Positions 50,607-59,725 of a stretch of DNA of 64,000 nt are shown in pieces. The stretch comes from Marinospirillum celere (GTDB lineage: Bacteria > Pseudomonadota > Gammaproteobacteria > Pseudomonadales > Halomonadaceae). The position numbers and the translations under genes are program-made. The stretch covers positions 434,001-498,000 of the forward strand of contig NZ_FOLH01000003.1 of assembly GCF_900112235.1 (NCBI RefSeq), in the 5' to 3' direction. The first letter of the stretch is position 1. Each line of letters opens with the position of its first letter. A model generated the notes under the pieces. That model ran no database searches. It saw only the letters and a program-made list of their open reading frames with translations, and was not told the DNA's origin.

Positions 50607-53131
50607 CAGGCTTGCTCCATAACCGCCTTGCGCTGACGCAACAAGCGAACGGCCAGCAGACTTGCAAGAACTAGGAACAGCAGTACACCACCCAGCCAGA
50701 ACCAGGGGTTATGCGATAAAGTCATCCGCAACTTCATCCAGGGTGAGTGTTCGCCCAGCGCATAACGACTAGCAACCTGCATGCTCACAACACCTTCTGG
50801 AGTATCCCGCCAGACCAAGAGGTCACCACGTAACTGTGACCAGAGAGCTGCATCAGTCAAATTCAGTAAACGCTGCTGCAGTAAATCCTCGGTCTGAGCT
50901 GTCACCAGTGTCAAGGTTGCTGTCTGATTAGCATAAGGGTTACGGAATGCCGCCATGACGCCCAAATCACCGAGCTGCCCCTGTTGATGAATTCGGCCAC
51001 GCAACACCTCTCCTGAGCCATCAGCTTTGTCACGGCTCAAGCCAAAACCACTCTGCACCCCATCACGCAAATCATTTAGTGCTTGATAGGGCCAGGTCTG
51101 GGTGCGACCCAGGGCTGCATTCCATTCCCTGAACAGATCCAGTGGCAGTAGTTCTGGAGTACCCAGTAGCAGAGCATGACCTGATGGCTGATGATCCAGA
51201 CCTACGTGTAGTTCTATTTGCTCAAGTGGTGCCTGGGCACTTTGAGCCATACGACCAACTAGGGTCAGAGCACTACCTGTAAGAGCTTCGGAAGCTAGCA
51301 GAATTTCAGTGGAACTCTTAGCCGTGGGTGAGATATAAGGAAAGCCTGTGGCTCCAAACAGAGCCAGGTCTGGCTGAATCGCAACAGCTCCTGCTTTTGG
51401 CAGCGTCACGCTGGAAGACCCCAAAATCTGGAAAACCAGGTGGGTCCCAGGAATGCCTGCGCATTCGCCAATCACCAGCTCGGGCCGCAACGTGATATCA
51501 AAATCCAGAGTATTCAGGCCCGGGGTCATTTTGCGCACCGGCAGTTGGATGCGGTAACCCCGATAAGCTGTCCCATTGGGCTGATTCAACAAGAGTCCGT
51601 GAACATATTCACCATTGAGGTGAACGTTCATCACCGCGCCAGCACCCATGCCAGCACCATAGCCAAAGTCCAACTTCAGCTCGACATGGTCGGACTCAAC
51701 AGCATAATAGTTGGCAGGCAGTGGCAGATTAACCCTCAGGCGGTTTTGCCCCATGTTCTGGAAGCTAGTTGTTCCTGCACCCAGAGCTGCAAAGCTGTAG
51801 CTCTTGCCGGGGTGCAGAAACTGGCCGCTGGCTCTGGGCAGGGCTTCATTATTCAGCTCACGTCCCAGCAGAGTGATCTGAGGCACAGGGTTCAGGCGGT
51901 CATCCATTTCGGTCAACAAACGGGCAGCATCCAGCACTTCTGCCTCCGTATTACCGCTGATAAGCAGACGGATACCACCTGGAATCAGCAGTTCACCTTG
52001 TGCATTACGAATGCCTGCCATTTCCTGTAATTCCAGGTGTGGCCCCTCGATGACCGCCAACTGTGTTTCCGGTAACACAGCCTTTAGCTCCTCCCGAGTT
52101 CCCAAGAGAACATGAAAGGGGGCAGTGTCCTTTTCGGCCAGATAGGGAAAAGCATCCACTAGCTGATCAGCATCTAGACCTGCTGTTCGCTGCTCGTATT
52201 CCGGTCCCTCTACCAGCCAAGTGCTGTGCTGAAGTTCCAGGCTGGCATATTGGCGACGCAAAGCCAAAGCCTGAGCAGCCAGCGGCAAGGCTTCGCTATA
52301 CACACTGCCACGACCCGCTTCAGCCTCAGTCGCTGGCGCTGTGATCATCAGTGCCTGACTGTAGCCACCCACACCAGGTGAGAAAAGTGATGATAAGTCG
52401 CTCAGTGTCAGGCTGCGATCCACCGGACGGTGAGTCAGTTCTAGGCGTGAATGATGCAAGTCCAGCTCCGTCCAGAGTTCTGGAGCCATAGCATCCTCGC
52501 AACGGTCGGTGTAATGCTGAGTCACTTCTAATGTCAGCTTGTTAAAGCCGCCTCGCCACAGCTCTGCAGGTAAGCGAACACGTGCATCAGAAATCGGCTG
52601 GTTGGGATCAAAGGGCACCTGTGCCAGCGTGGTTTCATTAAAGCGTACCACCATAAATGAGCGCTGTGCCTGCAGGGCAATAGAATTGACCATTCTTAAG
52701 CTGAGTGTAGAGTCTTCAATTTTTCGTGTCTCAGCCAAGGGCAGAAAAAGCTCCATTTTCTCAGTGGTACCGTGCAAGCGAACAGGGCCACTGGCATCAG
52801 AAAAACTGGACAAGCGCATGACTTCCCGTTGTAACTTTGATGCAGCAGCTACTTGGCTAAATCCACCCTGGTGTACCCAAGCTCTAGTGCCCTGGGCCAG
52901 TTGCACCTGCATCCAGGCACCCTCTCTATCCAGCAGCTCAACCTGTTCTCCTCGGGACAACTGCGTTACCAAAGCAGCATCCACTGCTGGTGCCGTACGC
53001 ACATTGGCTATTGCCACCTTAACTTCCCAGACACTGGCCTGCCCACTAACTGGCGCCAAAAGCAGCGCCATCAGTAAGCTAATCAACAGCTTGCGGCCAA
53101 CCAGCACCTTACTACCCTTACATCTGTACAT
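50606..53131 (-). CDS. bcsB: Cellulose synthase BcsB subunit with N-terminal SH3 domain
   Basis: An 841-residue periplasmic partner of BcsA. After a signal peptide (about 8-32) comes a bacterial SH3 domain (35-92: VKVAIANVRTAPAVDAALVTQLSRGEQVELLDREGAW...WVHQGG), which is not part of ordinary BcsB. The BcsB carbohydrate-binding and flavodoxin-like domains follow. A C-terminal membrane anchor (about 808-832, WFWLGGVLLFLVLASLLAVRLL) would contact BcsA. I chose ATG 53131 because GGAG lies 8 bases upstream; an ATG at 53149 overlapping the bcsA stop has no such site. Confidence 0.88.
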   Translation of the reverse strand: MYRCKGSKVLVGRKLLISLLMALLLAPVSGQASVWEVKVAIANVRTAPAVDAALVTQLSRGEQVELLDREGAWMQVQLAQGTRAWVHQGGFSQVAAASKLQREVMRLSSFSDASGPVRLHGTTEKMELFLPLAETRKIEDSTLSLRMVNSIALQAQRSFMVVRFNETTLAQVPFDPNQPISDARVRLPAELWRGGFNKLTLEVTQHYTDRCEDAMAPELWTELDLHHSRLELTHRPVDRSLTLSDLSSLFSPGVGGYSQALMITAPATEAEAGRGSVYSEALPLAAQALALRRQYASLELQHSTWLVEGPEYEQRTAGLDADQLVDAFPYLAEKDTAPFHVLLGTREELKAVLPETQLAVIEGPHLELQEMAGIRNAQGELLIPGGIRLLISGNTEAEVLDAARLLTEMDDRLNPVPQITLLGRELNNEALPRASGQFLHPGKSYSFAALGAGTTSFQNMGQNRLRVNLPLPANYYAVESDHVELKLDFGYGAGMGAGAVMNVHLNGEYVHGLLLNQPNGTAYRGYRIQLPVRKMTPGLNTLDFDITLRPELVIGECAGIPGTHLVFQILGSSSVTLPKAGAVAIQPDLALFGATGFPYISPTAKSSTEILLASEALTGSALTLVGRMAQSAQAPLEQIELHVGLDHQPSGHALLLGTPELLPLDLFREWNAALGRTQTWPYQALNDLRDGVQSGFGLSRDKADGSGEVLRGRIHQQGQLGDLGVMAAFRNPYANQTATLTLVTAQTEDLLQQRLLNLTDAALWSQLRGDLLVWRDTPEGVVSMQVASRYALGEHSPWMKLRMTLSHNPWFWLGGVLLFLVLASLLAVRLLRQRKAVMEQA

Positions 53132-53145
53132 TCTGCTTTCTCCAC

Positions 53146-55359
53146 TCATTTGGTATTCAGGTCGTGGGTCACACGTATGCGCTTTAGGTGGCGCACCAGA
53201 GAAGCCGTAAACAGGGAAAAGTGGGCACGTACAGGCACCCAAATCAGACTAAGTACAATCCGTAGCGCGCGCATGAAGGGAATCGGGCGGGCTCGGCGCT
53301 CTTGAAAATAAATCCAGCGGGCACTATCACTAAAACTCAGGGCCACGGCTTCATCCTGCTCCTTGCTGGTACGCGGCGTGAATTGCACACCCAGTTCGGT
53401 ACCTCGATAGCCGGGAATCACTGCCCGCACCACCAGAGGCAGATCCAGTTGTCGCTGCAAGGCAGGCGACCAGCAGCTCAAAAAATGCTGTTCCCCCGGT
53501 TTAATATCCACCGCTTCTTTAGGTGCCAGTCGGCTGCCTCCCGCCGATACATCCAGCAGTTTGCAGGCCACACACCGACCATCTTCCAGCACCAGGTAAC
53601 CTTCCTCGGTCACCGGCAAACGCGGTGCAGTGCGTTGTTGTTTCCGCTCCAGCAAGGCCCCCAGGGCTGCAAAAACCGTCAGGAAATTGAATAGATTCCA
53701 CAGCAAAACGATAACCGTCAGCTCACGCGTCAAGGGGTCTGCCCAAAAGCGATAGCCGCCCACAACAAAGCCCAGAATCAGCAGCATAAAGAGCACATAA
53801 AAGGGCTTGGCCAGGGGGGAAATGAAATCCTGCTCCAGGGTGTCGCCCTTGGGGGTGACCATGAAGGAAGGCTTGCGGGGGTTAATGAACACCTTGACGA
53901 TAGCCACCAGCGAAAACACACACTGCATGATTTCGTAAAGCTCAGAGATCAACGGCCAGCGGGTTCGGCCAAACAGCATGGATGAAACCATGTAGGTGCC
54001 AATCACATGCGGCAGGGTATAGGCCAGTATTTCCATAAAGGAGGCGTTGTAGATCTGCATACCAAAGTAGAGGTAGGCTAGCGGTGACAATAGAAAGATG
54101 GCGCGGGCAAAAGGAAACATCCAAAACAGGATGGAGCTCATGTAACCCACCCGCTGGTACCACTTGAGACCAGGTGCCAGATAGGGCTTTTTCAACAGTA
54201 ATATCTGAGTCATACCCTGCGCCCAGCGCATCCGTTGGGTGATAAAACCAGTGAAGGTTTCCGGTGCCAAACCGGCGACCATCGGACGATCCACATAAAT
54301 TGAGCGATAACCCTTGCTGTGCAGGTCGAAGGCTGTTTCACAGTCCTCAGTAATGGAGTCACCCGATAGCCCACCCACTTCATCCAGATGCTTGCGGCGC
54401 AAAACGGCAGCCGAACCGCAGAAAAACGAAGCCGACCAAAAATCCAGACCGCGCTGAATGGTCTGGTAGAACATATCGTTTTCCGATGGCATGCGGCTGA
54501 AGGACTGCAGCAGGTTACGGTCCACCGGATCTGGATTGATCATGAAGTGAGGTGTCTGCACCAGAAACACATCATCGTGACGGACAAACCAGGGCACCGT
54601 GTGGTCCAGAAAATCTACCGTGGGCACATGATCGGCATCCAGAATTACCACCAGATCACCGGACACAAATTGCAGGGCATGGTTGATATTGCCAGCCTTG
54701 GCCCGTTCATTGCGTGGACGGGTCAGGTAGTGAGTGCCCAGCCGGGCACAGAGTGCCTGTAAAGTCTTGCGACGCACCCGAGCATCCTCTGCAGCCACCG
54801 GATTTTCAGCAGCAAGTTTCTGGTCAGTACCCCCATCATCCAACAGATAGACTTTCAGCTTTTCAGCCGGGTAATCCAGCATCAAGGCAGCACGCAGGGT
54901 AATTTCCAGCAACTCTGGATCTTCGTTGTAGGAGGGCACCAACACATCCACTGTTGGCAGCTCGGCATCTTCTGGCAAATCCTTGATGCTCAATAGAGGC
55001 CGCTTCAAGGGGACGGCATTCACAATACAGCCAAGAATATGAATGGCAGCAGAGTAGAGTTCGGCAATAAACAGCAGGAGGACGGCAGCCAGGGTGATGT
55101 AGTCAGTTGCCGTCAACGTGTAGGTGCCTCGCCAAGCCAGGTAGCGCAGGGTCAGGAAGCAGCCTGCCAGCAATACCAGCAGCCGGAAATAATCACCCCA
55201 GCGAGTTTTCAGAGCATTCTGGGCAAACCAAATAACACACAGCAGGGTAATAGCAGATACCAACTGAGCAGACGAATCCATCGGCAGAAAGAAAAGCACT
55301 GCCAGAAATAGCAAGCTGACCAGTAGAAGCCCCTGCTTCTTGTAATTTTCAGGAGTCAT
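53146..55359 (-). CDS. bcsA: Cellulose synthase catalytic subunit
   Basis: A 737-residue processive GT2 glycosyltransferase of the inner membrane that polymerises UDP-glucose. Catalytic landmarks: DDG 174-176, DADH from 241, TED 337-339 and QRMRW 375-379. About eight helices surround the GT domain. A C-terminal PilZ domain (570-680) has both c-di-GMP motifs, R572xxxR576 and D603VSAGG608, so c-di-GMP activation is expected. Its ATG overlaps the stop of the upstream small gene (ATGA). Confidence 0.95.
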   Translation of the reverse strand: MTPENYKKQGLLLVSLLFLAVLFFLPMDSSAQLVSAITLLCVIWFAQNALKTRWGDYFRLLVLLAGCFLTLRYLAWRGTYTLTATDYITLAAVLLLFIAELYSAAIHILGCIVNAVPLKRPLLSIKDLPEDAELPTVDVLVPSYNEDPELLEITLRAALMLDYPAEKLKVYLLDDGGTDQKLAAENPVAAEDARVRRKTLQALCARLGTHYLTRPRNERAKAGNINHALQFVSGDLVVILDADHVPTVDFLDHTVPWFVRHDDVFLVQTPHFMINPDPVDRNLLQSFSRMPSENDMFYQTIQRGLDFWSASFFCGSAAVLRRKHLDEVGGLSGDSITEDCETAFDLHSKGYRSIYVDRPMVAGLAPETFTGFITQRMRWAQGMTQILLLKKPYLAPGLKWYQRVGYMSSILFWMFPFARAIFLLSPLAYLYFGMQIYNASFMEILAYTLPHVIGTYMVSSMLFGRTRWPLISELYEIMQCVFSLVAIVKVFINPRKPSFMVTPKGDTLEQDFISPLAKPFYVLFMLLILGFVVGGYRFWADPLTRELTVIVLLWNLFNFLTVFAALGALLERKQQRTAPRLPVTEEGYLVLEDGRCVACKLLDVSAGGSRLAPKEAVDIKPGEQHFLSCWSPALQRQLDLPLVVRAVIPGYRGTELGVQFTPRTSKEQDEAVALSFSDSARWIYFQERRARPIPFMRALRIVLSLIWVPVRAHFSLFTASLVRHLKRIRVTHDLNTK

Positions 55360-55754
55360 ACAGCTAGTCCAGAGCGCTGTTTTACTTCCGAGGGTTCGGA
55401 TATCACGCGGGGGTGAGCAGTATTAGTGGTCAAGCGCCCTGCTTCATCCACACGCAGTCCAGCCATAAAAAATGCACGGGCCAACTGGTTACGCTTTTTC
55501 TCCACTCTGCGCAACAGCATGCCCAGAACGGGTGCAAGCACGAAGAAAAAAGGCAAAATGACAAGGGGCAGTGCGATCAGCAACCAGCTTCGAGGGGACA
55601 TCAGCAGGATGAACACCAGATTACTCAGGCTTAAAATCAAGCCGGTATAAGCAAGCACTCGCCACTGCTGGAGATGCCGACAAAGCTGAACCTGACGATG
55701 AAAAGCATTCAGTTGCATCGACCAATGAACTGAAGCGGAAGGCTTAGTATCCAT
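55356..55754 (-). CDS. Small two-helix membrane protein upstream of bcsA
   Basis: A 132-residue protein with hydrophobic helices at about 31-50 and 53-79 joined by a tight turn. A basic segment (RRVEKKRNQLAR) and a polar C-terminal tail follow. It is translationally coupled to bcsA (4-base overlap), so it is probably part of the synthase machinery, yet it does not resemble BcsQ, R, E, F, G, D or H as I know them. I chose ATG 55754; an in-frame start at 55820 is possible. Confidence 0.7.
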   Translation of the reverse strand: MDTKPSASVHWSMQLNAFHRQVQLCRHLQQWRVLAYTGLILSLSNLVFILLMSPRSWLLIALPLVILPFFFVLAPVLGMLLRRVEKKRNQLARAFFMAGLRVDEAGRLTTNTAHPRVISEPSEVKQRSGLAV

Positions 55755-55910
55755 AAGTTTGTGTCTTTTAGATGCGTTCAGTTTAAAGACCCCGCTAAGC
55801 AAGAGATCACCATTACACAAACTTACGCTAAACTTACATAAAAAGCACTAACAAACAATTAACATGCCATTCTTTTTTCTTAACAGGGCTGGAAAAGTCC
55901 CGCATGACAG

Positions 55911-57134
55911 TCAACCAGCACCCGCACTTAATAAACCAAAAATATGGAAGCCACCTATGTAGGTTCCAGCAGCTGAACCCAGGGTGGCAAAAATAAACAC
56001 CAGCAGGGTGCGAGACACTCGGTTTTTCCACCAGCCTTTGAATTCAGCTGTATCCTGGCGTAACCGGGAAAAGTCTTCCACCTTGGGTTTTCTGACCAAT
56101 AATTCCGCGCCGGCAGCAACAAAGCCTGCCCCTATGGTCGGATTTAGGGAGGTCAGGGGTGCCGCTACAAAGGCGGTCAGTATGGTGAGTGGATGGGCGC
56201 CAGCTAGCAGAACCCCAAGCGCACTCAGGCCACCATTGATTAGCACCCAGTCGAGCATCATTTGCAGGCCCAGCTCAGTGTTATGGCGAAAACCGATAAT
56301 AAAACCCGTGATCACCAGTGCGGCAATAATCCAGGGAATAAATTTTGGCCAGCGGCTGGGGGGGGGAACCGAATCGAGGATGGCCAACTGATCTTTGAGT
56401 TCTTCCGGCAAATGGCCTTTCAGGTTTTCTTCCAAGCCCTTCAAATGGCCAGCACCTACAACAACCAAGACTTTCTTGTAGCGGCTATCGCCATTTTCCT
56501 GTGCCAAGCGCAAGGCCATGTAGTGATCCCGCTCGGCAATCAGTGCCTGATAGAGTTTTTCTGACTCTTGAGCAAATTCACTGAAAGTGGCTTCCAGTAC
56601 ATCACCTTCTTTCAGCTTTTCAATTTCTTCAGAGGTCACCTTTTCACGTGAAAAAAGGCTGCCCACCAAGCCGGAAATCAAAGCAGTGCGCTGCCACCAG
56701 GGAACACTGCGATAAACGCGTTTTAGGGTGACACCCACATCCCTATCAATTGTCATCAAGGGAAGGCCAGCAGCCTTGGCTTCTTCTATCGCCGCCTTCA
56801 TTTCTTCACCCGGCGCTATGCCAGATTCTTCAGCCACCCTCTGTTGAAAAGAACCCAGAGCCAAGTTGGCAGCTACCATTCCCGCCTTGCCTTCCTTGAT
56901 GACCTGGAAAAGATTCATCTTGGCCAGCGCATCCGGGTTGGTCATATTGTGATAGCGCGCCGGACAGAGCTCTACCGCCACAGCATCAAATCCGCCATTT
57001 CGAATCAATTCGCGAACTTCTTCTGCACTCGCTTTGGAGACATGAGCCGTCCCTAGCAGCGTATAATCAGTTTCGTGTTTACGTAACAGTTTACGTGGTC
57101 CACTGGACGTTGCAGATGGGGCTGAAGCAGTCAT
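55911..57134 (-). CDS. TraB/PrgY-family membrane protein
   Basis: A 407-residue protein. The N-terminal TraB domain (about 20-235) has LLGTAHVSKASAEEVRELI and VVVGAGHLKGLEENL, with the conserved GxxH motifs at both ends. The C-terminal 150 residues hold four or more membrane helices. Founding members inhibit pheromone signalling in Enterococcus plasmids; chromosomal copies such as this have unknown function, with a metalloprotease-like active site suggested. Single gene, divergent from the hypothetical gene at 57287. Confidence 0.88.
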   Translation of the reverse strand: MTASAPSATSSGPRKLLRKHETDYTLLGTAHVSKASAEEVRELIRNGGFDAVAVELCPARYHNMTNPDALAKMNLFQVIKEGKAGMVAANLALGSFQQRVAEESGIAPGEEMKAAIEEAKAAGLPLMTIDRDVGVTLKRVYRSVPWWQRTALISGLVGSLFSREKVTSEEIEKLKEGDVLEATFSEFAQESEKLYQALIAERDHYMALRLAQENGDSRYKKVLVVVGAGHLKGLEENLKGHLPEELKDQLAILDSVPPPSRWPKFIPWIIAALVITGFIIGFRHNTELGLQMMLDWVLINGGLSALGVLLAGAHPLTILTAFVAAPLTSLNPTIGAGFVAAGAELLVRKPKVEDFSRLRQDTAEFKGWWKNRVSRTLLVFIFATLGSAAGTYIGGFHIFGLLSAGAG

Positions 57135-57286
57135 GTATCCCTGTTTCCTGAAGTAAAAAAATTAAAGGGCGCATTAGACCAGAAAGTAAACCAAAAGTCA
57201 GGTTATCTCCTGAGCTCTTTGCCTGTACAAAGCACTACAGAACCTCTAGGCTGGAAAGCCTTTCAACTACATCTAGGAGAGGCAGG

Positions 57287-57715
57287 ATGTCGACATCCAT
57301 CGTTACCGCCATTATTGAAGAGCTCAGCCAGGAACCCACGCTGAAAAATGACGATGCCGCCCTACTCAAGGCGATTATCCTCAACCTGCATATGAGCCCG
57401 GATGCTTTGCGTGAAATCCATGCCAGCCCTGAATTTAAAATGGCCATGAGTAACCCAGCAATCAGCATTACCTCGGACCGCAACGCCCCTTTATTTATGG
57501 CCGTTGGTGAGACCACGTTTAATGTTGATGGTGCCACAGCCAAGGATTTCTTTGACTGTGCCGATCTGATTCAGGCCAAACTCAACTGCTCTGACCAGGT
57601 GGCTGAAATTGCTGAAATGGTACTCATCCAGCGTATCCAGAAGTGGTTCTACGAGCGTGAAGATAGCAAGCCTATTCCGGTGCAGGGGTTTAGGCCCGGC
57701 ATGGTGATTAACTAG
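57287..57715 (+). CDS. Hypothetical cytosolic protein next to sufT
   Basis: A 142-residue protein I do not recognise. It is acidic and mixed alpha/beta, with the segment SDRNAPLFMAVGETTFNVDGATAKDFFDCADLIQAKL in the middle and QKWFYEREDSKPIPVQGFRPG at the end. Two Cys are present, without a metal-binding spacing. No signal or membrane segment. CTAGGAGAGGCAGG precedes ATG 57287, a strong ribosome site. Ends 4 bases into the convergent sufT gene. Confidence 0.75.
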   Translation: MSTSIVTAIIEELSQEPTLKNDDAALLKAIILNLHMSPDALREIHASPEFKMAMSNPAISITSDRNAPLFMAVGETTFNVDGATAKDFFDCADLIQAKLNCSDQVAEIAEMVLIQRIQKWFYEREDSKPIPVQGFRPGMVIN

Positions 57716-58263
57716 AACATCCCCAATTCCAGCTGCGCATCTTCCGTCATCATTTCTCGTGACCAGGGTGGATCGAAGACGATTTCAGTATTCACCTGAC
57801 TGATATCTTCTGCACCCTGGATTTTACGGCGCGCATCAGCAGCAATGACTTCACCCATACCACAGCCTGGGGCTGTTAGGGTCATGCGAATGTTGAGCAT
57901 CTTGCGGCCATCCAGCAAATCCACAACCTTTAAACCATAGACCAGGCCCAGATCGACGATATTCACCGGAATTTCTGGATCAAAGCAGGTACGCAACTGC
58001 TCCCAGGCAAAGTCTTCAATTTCCTGGTTGCTGGCTCCTTTGGGCAGCACGGGTTTTTGTAAAGCAGGCAAACCCAAAGCATCCAGGTTGGTGCCTTCGA
58101 CCATATACAGGCGGCCCTGATGACCGACACTGACAGTGCTGCCTTTGGCCTGCATAACTTCAACTTCTTCACCCTGCGGCAGAGTTATCGTTTTGCCAAA
58201 GGGTACGGAAATCACTTCGGTTTCGCGTTGAAGTTTTACCTTGTCACCCTTTTGAAGACTCAT
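57712..58263 (-). CDS. sufT: Iron-sulfur cluster assembly/maturation protein SufT
   Basis: A 183-residue protein. A unique N-terminal part (1-85) precedes a DUF59/MIP18 domain with DPEIPVNIVDLGLVYGLKV, TLTAPGCGMGEVIAADAR (conserved Cys) and FDPPWSREMMTEDAQLELGMF. SufT aids Fe-S maturation under high demand, from work in Staphylococcus. Coupled to sufS by a 4-base overlap; last gene of the suf operon. Confidence 0.93.
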   Translation of the reverse strand: MSLQKGDKVKLQRETEVISVPFGKTITLPQGEEVEVMQAKGSTVSVGHQGRLYMVEGTNLDALGLPALQKPVLPKGASNQEIEDFAWEQLRTCFDPEIPVNIVDLGLVYGLKVVDLLDGRKMLNIRMTLTAPGCGMGEVIAADARRKIQGAEDISQVNTEIVFDPPWSREMMTEDAQLELGMF

Positions 58264-59516
58264 ACCAGCATCTCCCTGACCCGCTTGAGGCCAGCAACAA
58301 AGACATCGACTTCTTCCAGAGTGTTATAGGCGGCGAAAGAGGCTCGGGCAGTGGCATCCACACCCAGGTGGTGCAGCACCGGCATCGCACAATGATGACC
58401 CGTGCGGATGGCAATACCCAACTGGTCAGTCAACAAGCCCAAATCCTGGGCATGGGCACCTTCCAGGACAAAAGAAATAACGGCCGCTTTGCCGGGTGCT
58501 TCGCCTAAAATTCGCAGGCCCGGCAGCTCGGTTTGCATTTGTTCAGTGGCATAGTCAAGTAACGCATGCTCCCAAGCCGCCAGCTTGCCTAGCTCCAGGT
58601 CCAGCATCCAGTCAGCAGCCACACCCAGACCTATGGCTTCAGCAATCGCCGGGGTTCCTGCTTCAAATTTGTGCGGCAGGCCAGCATAGGTAGTTTTTTC
58701 AAAGGTCACGATATCGATCATGTCCCCACCACCCTGCCAAGGCGGCATGGCTTCCAATAGCTTTTCCTTGCCATAGAGCACGCCGATGCCCGTAGGACCA
58801 TACATTTTGTGGCCGGAAAAAACATAAAAATCGGCATCCAGAGCCTGCACATCCACAGCCTGGTGAGGTACAGCCTGGGCGCCATCAACAAGCACCAGTG
58901 CTCCCTTATCATGGGCTTGGCGAACCAGTTGAGTGATGGGGTTAACCGTTCCCAAAGCATTGGAAACCTGGGTAATGGCTAGCAACTTAACCTTTTCGGT
59001 CATCAGTTCTTCAAAAGCCTGCAGATCCAGGCTGCCATTTTCCAGAATCGGAATCACTTTGAGTTCAATACCCAACTGATCTCTTAGCTGCTGCCAGGGA
59101 ACAATATTCGCATGGTGCTCCATCATTGAAACCAGGACTTGATCACCGGCTTTTAAGTTGGCTCGACCCCAGCTTTGGGCAACCAGGTTGATCGCTTCAG
59201 TTGCTCCCCGCGTGAAAATAATTTCCTTGTGGGAAGCTGCATTGATGAATTTCTGAAGCTTGCCACGCGCCTCTTCATGCGCATCTGTTGCCTCCTGAGA
59301 CAGGGTATGCAGGCCACGGTGGATGTTGGCATTGGTCTGGCGATAGTATTGATCCATGGCCTCAATAACGGCCAGAGGCTTCTGGCAGGTGGCTGCATTA
59401 TCCAGATACACAAGGGGCTTGCCATTGACCTGACGCTGCAGAATCGGAAACTGGGCCCGCAAGGCTTGGAGATCAAAATCTGGCTGCTGCAGGGCATCGA
59501 ACGCTAGTTCACTCAT
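58260..59516 (-). CDS. sufS: Cysteine desulfurase
   Basis: A 418-residue group II PLP desulfurase supplying sulfur for Fe-S clusters. The PLP Lys lies in FSGHKMYGPTGIGVLYG and the catalytic Cys in RTGHHCAMPVLHHLG on the short loop typical of SufS. YLDNAATCQKP marks the N-terminus. It normally works with a SufE- or SufU-type partner, neither of which is encoded in the window. A repeat element separates it from sufD. Confidence 0.95.
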   Translation of the reverse strand: MSELAFDALQQPDFDLQALRAQFPILQRQVNGKPLVYLDNAATCQKPLAVIEAMDQYYRQTNANIHRGLHTLSQEATDAHEEARGKLQKFINAASHKEIIFTRGATEAINLVAQSWGRANLKAGDQVLVSMMEHHANIVPWQQLRDQLGIELKVIPILENGSLDLQAFEELMTEKVKLLAITQVSNALGTVNPITQLVRQAHDKGALVLVDGAQAVPHQAVDVQALDADFYVFSGHKMYGPTGIGVLYGKEKLLEAMPPWQGGGDMIDIVTFEKTTYAGLPHKFEAGTPAIAEAIGLGVAADWMLDLELGKLAAWEHALLDYATEQMQTELPGLRILGEAPGKAAVISFVLEGAHAQDLGLLTDQLGIAIRTGHHCAMPVLHHLGVDATARASFAAYNTLEEVDVFVAGLKRVREMLV

Positions 59517-59596
59517 AAATTCTATTCCTAATACTCCAGAAATCCGCTTCTCATCAATAATCGGCTCTCTGTTGCAAGGTAGCCTGAGACCAATTG

Positions 59597-59692
59597 GGCA
59601 GGGAGCTGCTAGCCGGGACGCGTAAATACATCCATGTAAGCTCTGGCTGCAACCTCCTGTTGCAGACAGCCCGGCATAGCAGCATCCCCGCC
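59597..59692. repeat. Modular inverted-repeat element, copy 2 (sufD/sufS)
   Basis: Left arm 59597-59617 (GGCAGGGAGCTGCTAGCCGGG with few mismatches) pairs with the right arm 59670-59692. The core ACGCGTAAATACATCCATGTAAG (59618-59640) is almost identical to copy 1. A perfect hairpin follows: CTGCAAC (59647-59653), loop CTCCT, GTTGCAG (59659-59665), then ACAG as in copies 1 and 3. Confidence 0.87.
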
Positions 59693-59725
59693 CACTTATG
59701 CGGCATCAATTGGCTTCAGCGCAAC

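Noticed and set aside
53132-53242. Longer BcsB N-terminus
   Set aside because: It overlaps the end of bcsA by about 100 bases. A start with a good ribosome site and signal peptide exists at 53131.
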